Part shown: positions 1 to 9,442 of the stretch, piece by piece
How positions within the stretch are numbered: position 1 is the first letter of the stretch
How the letters are laid out: each line of letters opens with the position of its first letter
NCBI RefSeq assembly: GCF_900103625.1
Contig: NZ_LT629700.1
Location: 744,001-808,000 of the forward strand
DNA from: Corynebacterium mycetoides
GTDB taxonomy: Bacteria > Actinomycetota > Actinomycetes > Mycobacteriales > Mycobacteriaceae
DNA: 64,000 bases
Direction of reading: 5' to 3'
Notes under the pieces: model-generated
Told to the model about the DNA's origin: nothing
Database searches by the model: none
The model's input: the letters and a program-made list of their open reading frames with translations, nothing else
Position numbers and translations under genes: made by a program

Positions 1-313
1 GACCGGAACGGCCTTTTCCGCCCCGCAGGCCTCTGAAACGCGCTTCCGGTCGAACACGCACCGGGTGGGACGAGCGCTGTTCGACCGGAACGGCATTTAC
101 CGGCCATGAAGGGGCTCCGGCACGCTTCCGGTCGAACACGCACCTGGTGGGACGAGCGCTGTTCGACCGGAATGACATTTTCCGGCCATGAAGGGGACTC
201 CGGCACGCTTCCGGTCGAACACGCACCGGCACGACCTAGCGGCGCTGGCCCCTGTTCGACCGGAACCCCCACCAAACGCCCCACACCGCTCCGAAACACT
301 CTTCCGGTCGAAC
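1..313. repeat. Tandem array of inverted repeats downstream of uraA
   Basis: The 12-mer TTCCGGTCGAAC occurs at 44-55, 126-137, 209-220 and 302-313. Its exact reverse complement GTTCGACCGGAA occurs at 79-90, 161-172 and 254-265, and a copy cut by the window edge ends at position 8. The two orientations alternate with a period of about 82-93 bp. Loops of the first two pairs are 23 nt and nearly identical (acgcacc, ggtgggacgagcgct), and the spacers between pairs are also similar (ccggccatgaagggg). It is therefore a tandem repeat rather than a CRISPR with unique spacers. No coding gene is supported here. Function is unknown. Confidence 0.9.
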
Positions 314-371
314 TACACCGCAACCCCGAAGCGCAGCCCCGAAACGCACCGCCGCACCGCCGCCCAAGGAA

Positions 372-1649
372 CTACCGGTACTGCCCTTCGCCGATCGTGG
401 CGAAGGCCCATGTCATGATCGGGTACGCCACGATGATGCCCACCGAGCCCAGCGCGATGCCCTGGAGCTCAACAGGCCCGAGCGTCAGCGAGAGGTTGCC
501 GATGCCCACGATGAGCGCGACGGCGGCGGTGATCAGATTGACGGGGTTGGTGAAGTCGACGCGGTTGTCCTGCCAAATGCGCACGCCCAGCATGCCGATG
601 AGGCCGTAGAGCACGAGGCACGCCCCGCCAAGCACGCCGACGGGGATGCTGAACACCACGGCGCCGAACTTCGGAATGAACGCGAGCACCACCGCGAACA
701 CTGCGGCGACCCAGTAGGCGGCGGTGGAATAGACCTTCGTGGCCGCCATTACGCCGATGTTTTCGGCGTAGGTGGTCGTGCCGGAACCACCGAAGCTGCC
801 CGCGAGGGTGGTGGCGATGCCGTCGCCGATGAGCGCGCGGCCCTGAAAGTCGTCCATGTTGCGCTGGGTCATCTCGCCCACCGCCTTGACGTGGCCGACG
901 TTTTCCGCGATGAGCACCACCAACACGGGCAGGGTGACCAGGACGGCGGAGAGGTGGAATTCGGGGGTGTGGAACTGCGGTATGCCCACCCACGGGGCGT
1001 CGGAAATCGCCTGCAGCGCGTCGTCGGACAAGCCGCCGCTGAGCGCCGCGGCGACCCAGCCTACAATGACGCCGCCAAGGATGGACAGGCGAGAGAGCAT
1101 CCCGCGGGCGGCCACGGACAACACGGCGATGGTAGCGAGTGTCGCCGCCCCGATCCACGGCTGTGCCTCGAAGTTCGCCACCGCCGTGGGCGCGAGGTTG
1201 AACCCGATGAGCGCGACGATGGCGCCGGTCACGGCCGGGGGCATGACGGCATCGATGAGCCTCTTGCCGGCCACCTGGACCGCCGCGCCGACGGCGATGA
1301 GCGCCAGGCCCGTGACCAGTACGCCGCCGAGCTGGGCGCCCACCCCGTACTGCTGCGAGGCGGTGAGCGGGGCGATGAAGGCGAACGAGGAGCCCAGGTA
1401 GCTGGGCAGCTTGTTGCGGGTGATCAGCAGAAAGATGATGGTGCCCAGGCCGGAGAACAGCAGCGTGGTGTTGACCGGGAACCCGGTTAGGGTGGGCACG
1501 AGCAGCGTGGCGCCGAACATGGCCACGACGTGCTGCATGCCGATGACCGCGGTGCGCGGCCAGCTCAGCCTCTCATCGGGGGCGACGACCGCGCCGGGTA
1601 GAACGCGGCGCCCGTCACCGTGGAGGGTCCATCCGTAAGAATTATTCAC
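372..1649 (-). CDS. uraA: Uracil/xanthine permease (NCS2 family)
   Basis: This is a 425-aa polytopic membrane protein of the nucleobase:cation symporter-2 family, expected to import uracil with protons across the cytoplasmic membrane. Visible family features are QHVVAMFGAT near residue 38, the NVGHVKAVGEMT segment, and the Gly-rich GSFGGSGTTTYAENIGV stretch that forms part of the substrate site in UraA. Hydrophobic segments fill most of the length, as expected for 12-14 helices. The start is GTG at 1649, with a GACAAT hexamer 8 nt upstream that could serve a leaderless transcript. An 9-bp inverted repeat spans the start codon. Xanthine or another base as substrate cannot be excluded. Confidence 0.9.
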   Translation of the reverse strand: MNNSYGWTLHGDGRRVLPGAVVAPDERLSWPRTAVIGMQHVVAMFGATLLVPTLTGFPVNTTLLFSGLGTIIFLLITRNKLPSYLGSSFAFIAPLTASQQYGVGAQLGGVLVTGLALIAVGAAVQVAGKRLIDAVMPPAVTGAIVALIGFNLAPTAVANFEAQPWIGAATLATIAVLSVAARGMLSRLSILGGVIVGWVAAALSGGLSDDALQAISDAPWVGIPQFHTPEFHLSAVLVTLPVLVVLIAENVGHVKAVGEMTQRNMDDFQGRALIGDGIATTLAGSFGGSGTTTYAENIGVMAATKVYSTAAYWVAAVFAVVLAFIPKFGAVVFSIPVGVLGGACLVLYGLIGMLGVRIWQDNRVDFTNPVNLITAAVALIVGIGNLSLTLGPVELQGIALGSVGIIVAYPIMTWAFATIGEGQYR

Positions 1650-1656
1650 GGATGGA
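1628..1656. repeat. Inverted repeat over the uraA start codon
   Basis: TCCATCCGT at 1628-1636 and ACGGATGGA at 1648-1656 are perfect 9-bp arms around an 11-nt AT-rich loop. The GTG start of uraA (1649-1647) lies at the edge of one arm, so either a DNA-binding protein or an mRNA hairpin here could limit uraA expression. No regulator is identified. Confidence 0.5.
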
Positions 1657-1672
1657 TATTGTCGCCTACCGG

Positions 1673-3178
<1,506 letters not shown>

Positions 3179-3187
3179 TGAGTCCTT

Positions 3188-3193
3188 AGTCTA
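3188..3193 (-). promoter_or_regulatory. -10 hexamer of hflX
   Basis: TAGACT on the minus strand lies 9 nt before the hflX ATG. The same hexamer precedes the 3281 gene and miaB at similar distance, which supports a SigA-type -10 at an almost leaderless transcript. Confidence 0.55.
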
Positions 3194-3266
3194 ATCAAAC
3201 ACTTGTGGTGACAGTACCTGACACAACGCGCGCGCACGGTGGTTTAGTCCGCGCCCGCCGCCGGAG

Positions 3267-3272
3267 TAGACT
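3267..3272 (+). promoter_or_regulatory. -10 hexamer of the 3281 gene (leaderless)
   Basis: TAGACT ends 8 nt before ATG 3281, placing the expected transcription start at or next to the start codon. No Shine-Dalgarno sequence is visible in the spacer gcggtgcc. Confidence 0.55.
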
Positions 3273-3280
3273 GCGGTGCC

Positions 3281-4027
3281 ATGAGCGACACGATTATCAA
3301 CGACCTCTCCAGCATCGGCCTGGACTTTCGCCAGTGGCAGGATGCGGTGGAGGCCGCTATCGCCTCCGGACGCTTGCAGGTCACCGGCGAGGTCCGCGGC
3401 GGCCAGCTGATCCAGTACTCGGACGCGTCGGGCGCGCAGCTGAACATCCTGGCTGTCGAGCCGTTTGCCACCTTCGCGGGGTTCGCTGCGGATACCCGCA
3501 CGTTCGCGCACGTGACCATGCTCAATGACGTCGTCGCGCTCGCCGATATCGTCGACCCGCACGGCAACACCATCGTCTCCGTCACCGTCAACCTCGCTCA
3601 GGGCCCGCTGCTTGTCGACGACCCCACCCTCACGTGGCAGGAACTCTCCGTCGCCGCCCTCGGCCTGGACGTGGAGCGCTTCGCCAGCATCGACGACTTC
3701 CACGCGGCGCGCCCGGGCGAGACGCTCGGCACGGTGACCTCGCCAAGCGCCGACGCGATTGGCGCTGCCGCGTCCCCTGACGCGTTGGCGCACTTCTCCG
3801 CCCGCGTGCTCGAGGCCGAGTACCGCACGAGCGAGCTCACGGGCCAGCGCTTCGTCCACGTCTCCGTCGACGGCGCCTTCCCCTTCGAGGTGTGCCTGCC
3901 CGACGGCGGGCTGCCCGAGCGCAACTCCGTGATCGCCGGCACCGCCGTGCTGGCCGGCTCCATCCCCGCCCCCGCCGGCGGCGGGTGCGGCGGCTGCGGC
4001 GACTCCTGCGGCTGCGGCGGCCACTAG
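3281..4027 (+). CDS. Uncharacterised protein with Cys/Gly-rich C-terminal tail
   Basis: I do not recognise a named family for this 248-aa protein. It has no signal peptide or membrane segment and reads as a soluble alpha/beta protein for about 225 residues. The last 16 residues, GGGCGGCGDSCGCGGH, hold four Cys in a CxxCxxxCxC arrangement plus a terminal His, resembling metal-binding tails. Coding is supported by its length, its GC3-rich codon use like its neighbours, and a -10 hexamer 8 nt before the ATG. A second gene follows after 9 nt in the same direction, so the two are probably cotranscribed. Metal storage or chaperoning is only an inference from the tail. Confidence 0.75.
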   Translation: MSDTIINDLSSIGLDFRQWQDAVEAAIASGRLQVTGEVRGGQLIQYSDASGAQLNILAVEPFATFAGFAADTRTFAHVTMLNDVVALADIVDPHGNTIVSVTVNLAQGPLLVDDPTLTWQELSVAALGLDVERFASIDDFHAARPGETLGTVTSPSADAIGAAASPDALAHFSARVLEAEYRTSELTGQRFVHVSVDGAFPFEVCLPDGGLPERNSVIAGTAVLAGSIPAPAGGGCGGCGDSCGCGGH

Positions 4028-4036
4028 CTCGACGCC

Positions 4037-4534
4037 ATGACGTCGGGGTCGGCGGGGGTGGTCCTGCTCATCGTGGCCGCGGTCGCGCTCGCGGTCACCC
4101 TGAAGGGGCCCGGCGTCTTTCTCGCCTTGGTGCTCGGCGCGGCCGCGCTCGCGTGGTCGCGCCGGGCCCACGCGGATCTTGAGGTTGCGTCGCTGCGGGC
4201 GTCGTTACGCATCGCGCTGGGCGATGTGAACGAGACGCTGGAGCTTTTCAACGACCTGCGCACCGGCATGTCCGCCGACGCCATCGCCGACCGCACCCTA
4301 CATTTCCCCGCGCTTGCGGACCGCGGCACCGCCAACCCCGTGATCCAGGACTTCCACCTGCGCGCGGACTCGGCCCGGCGCTTCGTCGCCCGCGTGGACG
4401 CGGCGCTGGCCAGTGACGATCTGGACCGCGCGCAGCTCGAACGTCTCATCGCCGTCGCCGACGAGCGCGCGCTCGAACTCGCGGCGTCGTGGCAGGATGC
4501 GCGCCGCGCCGCCCGCGAGATCGGCCCAGGCTAG
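4037..4534 (+). CDS. Small membrane-anchored protein of unknown function
   Basis: The 165-aa product starts with two hydrophobic stretches (about residues 6-22 and 25-40, the second ending in SRRAHAD), which would form a membrane hairpin. A helical cytoplasmic region rich in Ala, Arg and acidic residues follows, probably coiled coil. No family is recognised. It lies 9 nt after the Cys-tail gene, consistent with an operon of two. Its TAG stop overlaps the TAG stop of convergent dapF inside a shared CTAG palindrome, so no terminator fits between the two genes. Confidence 0.7.
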   Translation: MTSGSAGVVLLIVAAVALAVTLKGPGVFLALVLGAAALAWSRRAHADLEVASLRASLRIALGDVNETLELFNDLRTGMSADAIADRTLHFPALADRGTANPVIQDFHLRADSARRFVARVDAALASDDLDRAQLERLIAVADERALELAASWQDARRAAREIGPG

Positions 4535-5337
4535 CGCCGCAGGTCCGCCGTCCCCCACGCGACGATCTTCGACGGCCCCGTCATCACCGCTTCGTCGTCG
4601 TTCAGCTCAACGAGGATCGTGCCGCCGGGCACGTGGACGTCGACGGTGCCGTTTTCTATTCCGGCGTCGGCAAGCGCGGCGCGGGCCGCGGCCACCGTGC
4701 CGGTGCCGCAGGAGCGGGTCTCGCCGGAGCCGCGCTCCCACACGCGCATGTGCACGGCGCCGTCCGCAAGCTCGGTGAGCACCTCCACGTTGACGCCCTC
4801 GGGGAAGAATTCGGCGTCGAACTCCGGCTGCTCAAACTCCATCGCCTCGAGATCGGCTGCCGTGAGTCCCGGAATCACGGCGGCGAGGTGGGGATTGCCC
4901 ACGTCGACACCCAGGCCGGCGAACTGGGTCGCACCCATCCGCGCGGTGGAGACCCCCGTGACCGAGACCCGGCCCATGCCCACCCGAACGGTCGCATCGG
5001 TGTCGGTGGCGTCGAGCACCTCGATGTGCTTGACGCCCGCACGGGTGCCCACCTCGAACTCGCGCTCGTCCACGTACCCCAGCTCCACGAGCACGTGCGC
5101 GAACACGCGCACGCCGTTGCCGCACATCTCCGCGATCGAGCCGTCGGCGTTGCGGTAGTCCATGAACCACCGTCCGTCTCGCTTGACCACGCGTAGCAGG
5201 CCGTCGCCGCCGATGCCGGCGCGGCGGTCGCACAGCGCGACCACGTCGGCCGGGCTGAGCTCCAGCTCGTCGGAGGGGTCGGGCACGACCACGAAATCGT
5301 TCTCCGTGCCGTGGCCTTTGAGGAATTCGATCTTCAC
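4531..5337 (-). CDS. dapF: Diaminopimelate epimerase
   Basis: DapF converts LL- to meso-diaminopimelate, the precursor of lysine and of the peptidoglycan cross-link in corynebacteria. The 268-aa product has both catalytic cysteines in family context: Cys72 in [11 protein letters not shown] and Cys210 in [13 protein letters not shown]. The N-terminus [11 protein letters not shown] is also typical. The reading frame stays open upstream, but family alignment starts at GTG 5337, which overlaps the miaA stop as GTGA (4 nt) and indicates translational coupling. It is last in the chain 6805 gene-miaA-dapF. Confidence 0.95.
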   Translation of the reverse strand: MKIEFLKGHGTENDFVVVPDPSDELELSPADVVALCDRRAGIGGDGLLRVVKRDGRWFMDYRNADGSIAEMCGNGVRVFAHVLVELGYVDEREFEVGTRAGVKHIEVLDATDTDATVRVGMGRVSVTGVSTARMGATQFAGLGVDVGNPHLAAVIPGLTAADLEAMEFEQPEFDAEFFPEGVNVEVLTELADGAVHMRVWERGSGETRSCGTGTVAAARAALADAGIENGTVDVHVPGGTILVELNDDEAVMTGPSKIVAWGTADLRR

Positions 5338-6233
5338 CCCAGAGAGTCTAGCGCGCGCTGCGACACGTCCCCGTCCGCGGCGTCCAGCCAGGTGATGCGG
5401 GGGTCGCGGTTGAACCACGAGCGCTGGCGGCGAACGTAGCGCCGCGTTCCGGTGATGGTCTTCTCCAGCGCCTCGGCCTGGCCCATCTCGCCCGCGAGCA
5501 TGGCCAGCACCTGCGCGTATCCGATGGCGCGCCCGGCCGTGGAGTCGGCCACCAACCCCTGGCCCACCAGCCCGCGCACCTCCTCGACGAACCCGCCGTC
5601 GAACATGAGCTCGGCGCGCAGCGCGATGCGCGGGTTGAGCCACTCAGGTGTGGTGCGCAGCCCCAGGATGCGGGTGCCCCACCGCGGCGGGGCGTCCTTG
5701 GGCGGCTGCGAGGCGGCGAACGGCTTGCCGGTCAGCTCGATGACTTCCAGGGCGCGCACGGTGCGCCGCGGGTCCTTGTCCTCGATGGTGGCGGCCGCGG
5801 CCGGGTCCACCTGCGCCAGCTCGGCGTGCAGCGCGTCCACTCCGATCTCAGCCAGCCGTGCCTCGTACCTGGTGCGGACGATTGCGTCGGTGGGCGGGAA
5901 CGCCCAGGCGTCGATAAGCGATTGCACGTAGAGCATCGACCCGCCGACGAGCACGGGGACCTTGCCGCGCGACATGATGGCCTCGACCGTGTCCACGGCG
6001 AGCGCCTGGTACTCGGCCACGGAGGCGGTTTTGGTCACCGGCCAGATGTCGAGCAGGTGGTGCGGGACGCCGCCGCGCTCGCCGGGGGCCAGCTTCGCCG
6101 TGCCGATGTCCATGCCGCGGTAGAGCTGCATGGAGTCCACGTTGACCACTTCCCCGCCGAGCGCCTGGGCGAGCGCAATGCCGAGGGCGGACTTGCCCGA
6201 GGCCGTGGGGCCGACGACTGCGATGGGCCGCAT
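5334..6233 (-). CDS. miaA: tRNA dimethylallyltransferase
   Basis: MiaA transfers a dimethylallyl group to N6 of A37 in tRNAs that read UNN codons; MiaB, also encoded in this window, then methylthiolates the product. The 299-aa protein has the P-loop GPTASGKS (8-15), the substrate segment [18 protein letters not shown], and [16 protein letters not shown] near the C-terminus. ATG 6233 is chosen because it forms a TGATG overlap with the upstream stop and gives the usual MRPIAVVG start; an ATG 12 nt upstream is possible. Downstream it overlaps dapF by 4 nt. Confidence 0.95.
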   Translation of the reverse strand: MRPIAVVGPTASGKSALGIALAQALGGEVVNVDSMQLYRGMDIGTAKLAPGERGGVPHHLLDIWPVTKTASVAEYQALAVDTVEAIMSRGKVPVLVGGSMLYVQSLIDAWAFPPTDAIVRTRYEARLAEIGVDALHAELAQVDPAAAATIEDKDPRRTVRALEVIELTGKPFAASQPPKDAPPRWGTRILGLRTTPEWLNPRIALRAELMFDGGFVEEVRGLVGQGLVADSTAGRAIGYAQVLAMLAGEMGQAEALEKTITGTRRYVRRQRSWFNRDPRITWLDAADGDVSQRALDSLG

Positions 6234-6805
6234 CAGCACCACCACTGCGCCACGTACGCGCCCACGCCGAGCGAGTCGTCGCTGGCCAGGAGCTCTTTTT
6301 CGCCCCCAAGCTCAGCCAGCTCGAGCCAGAGCCGCTTTTCGACGACCCCTTCCAACGCCCCCGGAAACCCTCCCCCACCCAGGAAGTCCCGGAGCGCCTC
6401 GTGGGCCTCACGCGCGCCGGGGATGAGGGCGAGCGGGGCGCGCTCCGTCAGCCCTGCGGGGCCGTCCACAACCACGACCGTCAGCGCGCGCGGGTCCAGG
6501 GGCCGGATGCGCTCGCGGCTGTCTGTGACCTCCGGGTCGCCCAGGACGTAGCGGGCCACCAGCTCCGGCAGGTGGTTGCCGCCCTGGAGCGCGACCTGCG
6601 GGGCACCCCACGCGGCGAGCGATCCCGTGTGCGCGGTGTGCCAGCGCGTATCGCGGCTGCCCACGATATGGATAGGGCGCGGCGGGTACTGCTCGACGGC
6701 GCCGCGGATGGTGCCGGCCAGCGCGCGGGACGGCTCGTGCGCCGGGGCGAGCTCGCGCACCAGCGTCGGGGAGCCGGGGATGACAAGCAGGTTGGGCGCA
6801 TTCAC
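6233..6805 (-). CDS. Dioxygenase-like conserved actinobacterial protein (Rv2728c type)
   Basis: The 190-aa protein occupies the place directly before miaA where mycobacteria carry Rv2728c, a conserved Ala-rich protein related to the class III extradiol dioxygenase subunit B fold. Visible features are the beta-strand start [15 protein letters not shown] and a central [21 protein letters not shown] segment. No enzymatic activity can be assigned. GTG 6805 is preferred over an ATG 42 nt upstream because a TAGGCT hexamer lies 8 nt before it and there is no ribosome binding site. The stop overlaps the miaA start (TGATG). Confidence 0.75.
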   Translation of the reverse strand: MNAPNLLVIPGSPTLVRELAPAHEPSRALAGTIRGAVEQYPPRPIHIVGSRDTRWHTAHTGSLAAWGAPQVALQGGNHLPELVARYVLGDPEVTDSRERIRPLDPRALTVVVVDGPAGLTERAPLALIPGAREAHEALRDFLGGGGFPGALEGVVEKRLWLELAELGGEKELLASDDSLGVGAYVAQWWC

Positions 6806-6813
6806 GGGGTATA

Positions 6814-6819
6814 AGCCTA
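6814..6819 (-). promoter_or_regulatory. -10 hexamer of the 6805-miaA-dapF chain
   Basis: TAGGCT on the minus strand lies 8 nt before GTG 6805. It implies a leaderless transcript and supports the shorter start of that gene. Confidence 0.45.
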
Positions 6820-6899
6820 CTGGGCGCGCCAGAGTTGCTTGCGGCACTCCGCCGCGAATGAATTAGCCCCAGCCCGTTCAAGGCTGTCAAGAACGTCTC

Positions 6900-7391
6900 T
6901 TACTGTTCTCGGGGATCCTGCATGTCTGCTGCTTGTTGGGCCAGTGCTCGCATTACCCGGTCCGGAGCCAGATCGAGTTGATTGAGCAGAAATTCGTCCG
7001 GCCGCTGGGCACTCAAGTTAAATCGTCCCAGCTCGCGGTTGGGAAAATCCTTCAGGTTGTTGGTCACGATCACATCAGCGCGCCCGAGCAACGCCGCTGC
7101 AACAACGTGATTGTCACCAGGATCGGAGAGGTTGAGAGAAAGTTTCAACGTCTCCCAGCCAACAACGCATGCGTCATTGAACGTGTCTTTCATTGCGCTG
7201 ATTCTTCTGTCAAGTGTGCCCGAGGCAGCGACCTCCGGATGAATTTTCTCCAGGGCTCGAGAAGTCTCAGCCAGTATTCGATCACTCCACAATGGCCTGT
7301 ATAGGCCTATCTCAGCGAGTCGCAGCAACGTGTCGGCTTGCGCGATAGGGACAAGTGCACACGCATCGAGAAGAGCGCTGAATCGAGACAC
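6900..7391 (-). CDS. PIN-domain ribonuclease toxin (VapC-like)
   Basis: The 163-aa product is a PIN-domain protein with the four acidic positions expected for metal-dependent RNA cleavage: Asp9 (LLDACAL), Glu42 (ILAETSRAL), Asp93 (DPGDNHV) and Asp115 (NNLKDFP). The VIVTNNLKDFP strand is characteristic. It starts with GTG 7391, only 2 nt after the stop of the upstream HTH gene, which is the usual antitoxin-then-toxin order. RNA target and toxicity are inferred from the family. It sits between the conserved 6805 gene and the DUF349 gene, so the pair is an insertion into an otherwise conserved cluster. Confidence 0.85.
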   Translation of the reverse strand: MSRFSALLDACALVPIAQADTLLRLAEIGLYRPLWSDRILAETSRALEKIHPEVAASGTLDRRISAMKDTFNDACVVGWETLKLSLNLSDPGDNHVVAAALLGRADVIVTNNLKDFPNRELGRFNLSAQRPDEFLLNQLDLAPDRVMRALAQQAADMQDPREQ

Positions 7392-7393
7392 AG

Positions 7394-7921
7394 CTAGTTT
7401 CCGCCCGAGAGTTCCCGTCGAGCCTCCCGCAGCGCATCTGCGTAGGATTCGACTCCAAAGTCGTACAGTTCCTGCTTCGCCGCTTCGGCCGTCATGGACG
7501 CCAAGGTCTCCCGGCTCTCCCGGCGTTTCGATTCCTGATAGCGAATAACGTCATCGAGCCGAATCCGCCTGTGCCGCCCTCCCGCTACCCGTTCGAATGG
7601 CAATCTCCCGGTCTCGAGCAGCTTGACCAGGGTCGGACGGCTTATTCCCAGGAAATCTGCGGCCTCTTGCGTAGTCAGCATTTGATCAACCGGCGCAACC
7701 GTAATCGCCTTGCCGATCTTCATCGCGCTAACAATGTCCACTAGGACATGGAAGATCTCCTCTGGCAAAGGAACCGTCTGGCCGTCCGGCCCCAAAAGCG
7801 CGGCGTTTTCCGAAATACTCTCGAGAAACTTGCTCACGTCGAGCATCGCCTCAAAATCCGCGGGCGGCATCACAGTCTGAGCCGCCGGTCTCGTCGCCCT
7901 TCTTTCCCTGATTGTGTTCAT
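7394..7921 (-). CDS. Excisionase-type HTH protein, probable antitoxin
   Basis: The 175-aa protein has an HTH_17/excisionase domain at about residues 80-130 (LTTQEAADFLGISRPTLVKL, then GRHRRIRLDDVIRYQ). The C-terminal helices (EAAKQELYDFGVESYADALR) probably contact the toxin. It directly precedes the PIN gene with a 2-nt gap, so I call it the antitoxin and autorepressor. ATG 7921 lies 6 nt after a TAGATT hexamer, consistent with a leaderless start. A small palindrome (CGAAATATTCG, 7945-7955) upstream could be its operator. Its A+T content is somewhat above that of its neighbours, consistent with acquisition. Confidence 0.8.
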   Translation of the reverse strand: MNTIRERRATRPAAQTVMPPADFEAMLDVSKFLESISENAALLGPDGQTVPLPEEIFHVLVDIVSAMKIGKAITVAPVDQMLTTQEAADFLGISRPTLVKLLETGRLPFERVAGGRHRRIRLDDVIRYQESKRRESRETLASMTAEAAKQELYDFGVESYADALREARRELSGGN

Positions 7922-7927
7922 ACCGGT

Positions 7928-7955
7928 AATCTACACTTTCAATTCGAAATATTCG
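7928..7955 (-). promoter_or_regulatory. Promoter and candidate operator of the toxin-antitoxin pair
   Basis: TAGATT (7928-7933, minus strand) ends 6 nt before the antitoxin ATG. The palindrome CGAA-ATA-TTCG lies at 7945-7955, in the spacer expected between -10 and -35, a plausible place for autorepression. Confidence 0.4.
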
Positions 7956-8113
7956 CAACAGATGTGTCTCAATTCGTTGCTCGCCCGCGCTCCTCACTTT
8001 CGCGGGAAGCAACCGCACGCCACCTCCCCATCCCCGGTAAACTCACCAGCATATGTAACTGGCAGCCGTGTCGCGCGGCACCGCACACCTTGACGGCGAA
8101 AGGACCTTCCACC

Positions 8114-9442
8114 ATGACGCAGACTCCGACCCCGGGCTCGCATATCCCCACCCCGGGTGCCCTGGCCCAGCGGAAGGCGAGGCCGGCAGCTGCGGCCCCC
8201 GCGACGACCCCGGCGGTGCCCGCGACCGACCCGTCGAAGTTCGGCCGGGTTGCGGACGACGGCACCGTGTACCTGACGTACAAGGGCACCGAGCGCGAGA
8301 TCGCTAACTGGCAGGCCGGTACTCCCGAGGAGGGCCTGGCGCACTACGGCCAGCGTTTCGACGACCTCGCCACCGAAGTCGCCTTGCTGGAGACCCGCCT
8401 TGCCGCCCACCCGGAGGACGCCGACGGCATTAAGAAGCAGGCCCAGGCGTTGAAGGATTCGCTGGGTGAGCAGGCCGTGATCGGTGACGTCGAGTCGCTG
8501 GAGACGCGTCTGGACACGCTGATTGGCGCCACCGCCGACGCGCGCAAGGCCGCCGACCAGGCGAAGCAGCAGCGACGCGCCGACGCCATCGCCCGCAAGG
8601 AGGCGCTCGCCGCGGAGGCGGAAGACCTGGCGGAAAACTCCACCGAGTGGAAGGCCGCCGGCGACCGGATCCGCGCCATCTTGGACGAGTGGCGCACGAT
8701 CCGCGGCATCGACCGCACCACTGACGACGCGCTGTGGAAGCGCTACTCCCGCGCCCGCGACGCGTTCAACCGCCGCCGCGGCGCGCACTTCGCCGAGCTC
8801 GACCGCGGCCGCGCCAGCGCGAAGAAGGCCAAGGAGGACCTGGTCGCCCGCGCCGAGGCGCTCAAGGAGTCAACGGATTGGAACGAGACCGCCCGCGCCT
8901 ACCGCGACCTGATGCGCGAGTGGAAGGCCGCCGGCCGCGCCCCGCGCGAGGTGGATGACGCTCTGTGGGAGCAGTTCCGCGCCGCCCAGGATCACTTCTT
9001 CAACGCCCGCGACGCCGTCAACGCCGAGCGCGACCGCGAGTTCGAGGCCAACGCCGAGGCGAAGGACGCCCTGCTTGCGGAGTACGACGGTTTGATAGAC
9101 CCCGCCAAGGGCCTCGGCGCCGCCAAGTCCAAGCTGCGCGAGCTGCAGGACAAGTGGGAGGAGATCGGTTTCGTCCCGCGCGGCAAGGTCCGCGAGTACG
9201 AGGACAAGATCGGCGCGATTGAAAAGCGCGTGGCGGACGCCGAGGAGTCACGCTGGCGCCAGAACGACCCGGCGGCCCAGGACCGGGTGAACCAGTTCCA
9301 GGTCAAGGCCGACGACTTTACCAAGCAGGCCGAGGCCGCCGAGGCGAAGGGCGACACGAAGAAGGCCGAGGAGCTGCGCGCGCAGGCGGCCCAGTGGCAG
9401 GAGTTCGCCGACGTTGCCGCAAAGGCGGTCAGCGACCGCTAG
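8114..9442 (+). CDS. DUF349 domain protein (Rv2731 type)
   Basis: This 442-aa, highly charged, almost wholly helical protein has several DUF349 units. The repeated pattern is a W-K/R motif such as EWKAAGDRIRAILDEWR, LWKRYSRARDAFNRRRG, REWKAAGRAPREVDDALW and LWEQFRAAQDHFF. An Ala/Pro-rich disordered N-terminus of about 50 residues precedes them. Its biochemical role is unknown; mycobacterial Rv2731 is the positional and family counterpart. The frame is open upstream to 7748, but ATG 8114 is chosen because AAAGGA lies 10-15 nt before it and conserved sequence begins soon after. The TAG stop overlaps the GTG of the next gene by one base. Confidence 0.85.
   Translation: MTQTPTPGSHIPTPGALAQRKARPAAAAPATTPAVPATDPSKFGRVADDGTVYLTYKGTEREIANWQAGTPEEGLAHYGQRFDDLATEVALLETRLAAHPEDADGIKKQAQALKDSLGEQAVIGDVESLETRLDTLIGATADARKAADQAKQQRRADAIARKEALAAEAEDLAENSTEWKAAGDRIRAILDEWRTIRGIDRTTDDALWKRYSRARDAFNRRRGAHFAELDRGRASAKKAKEDLVARAEALKESTDWNETARAYRDLMREWKAAGRAPREVDDALWEQFRAAQDHFFNARDAVNAERDREFEANAEAKDALLAEYDGLIDPAKGLGAAKSKLRELQDKWEEIGFVPRGKVREYEDKIGAIEKRVADAEESRWRQNDPAAQDRVNQFQVKADDFTKQAEAAEAKGDTKKAEELRAQAAQWQEFADVAAKAVSDR

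Noticed and set aside
1..313. CRISPR array at the window start
   Set aside because: Repeats alternate in orientation and the sequences between them are also repeated, so there are no unique spacers; no cas genes are nearby.
106..609. Open reading frame through the repeat array
   Set aside because: Composition is Pro/Thr/Arg-rich with no family resemblance, and it runs antisense into uraA; it is a by-product of the repeats.
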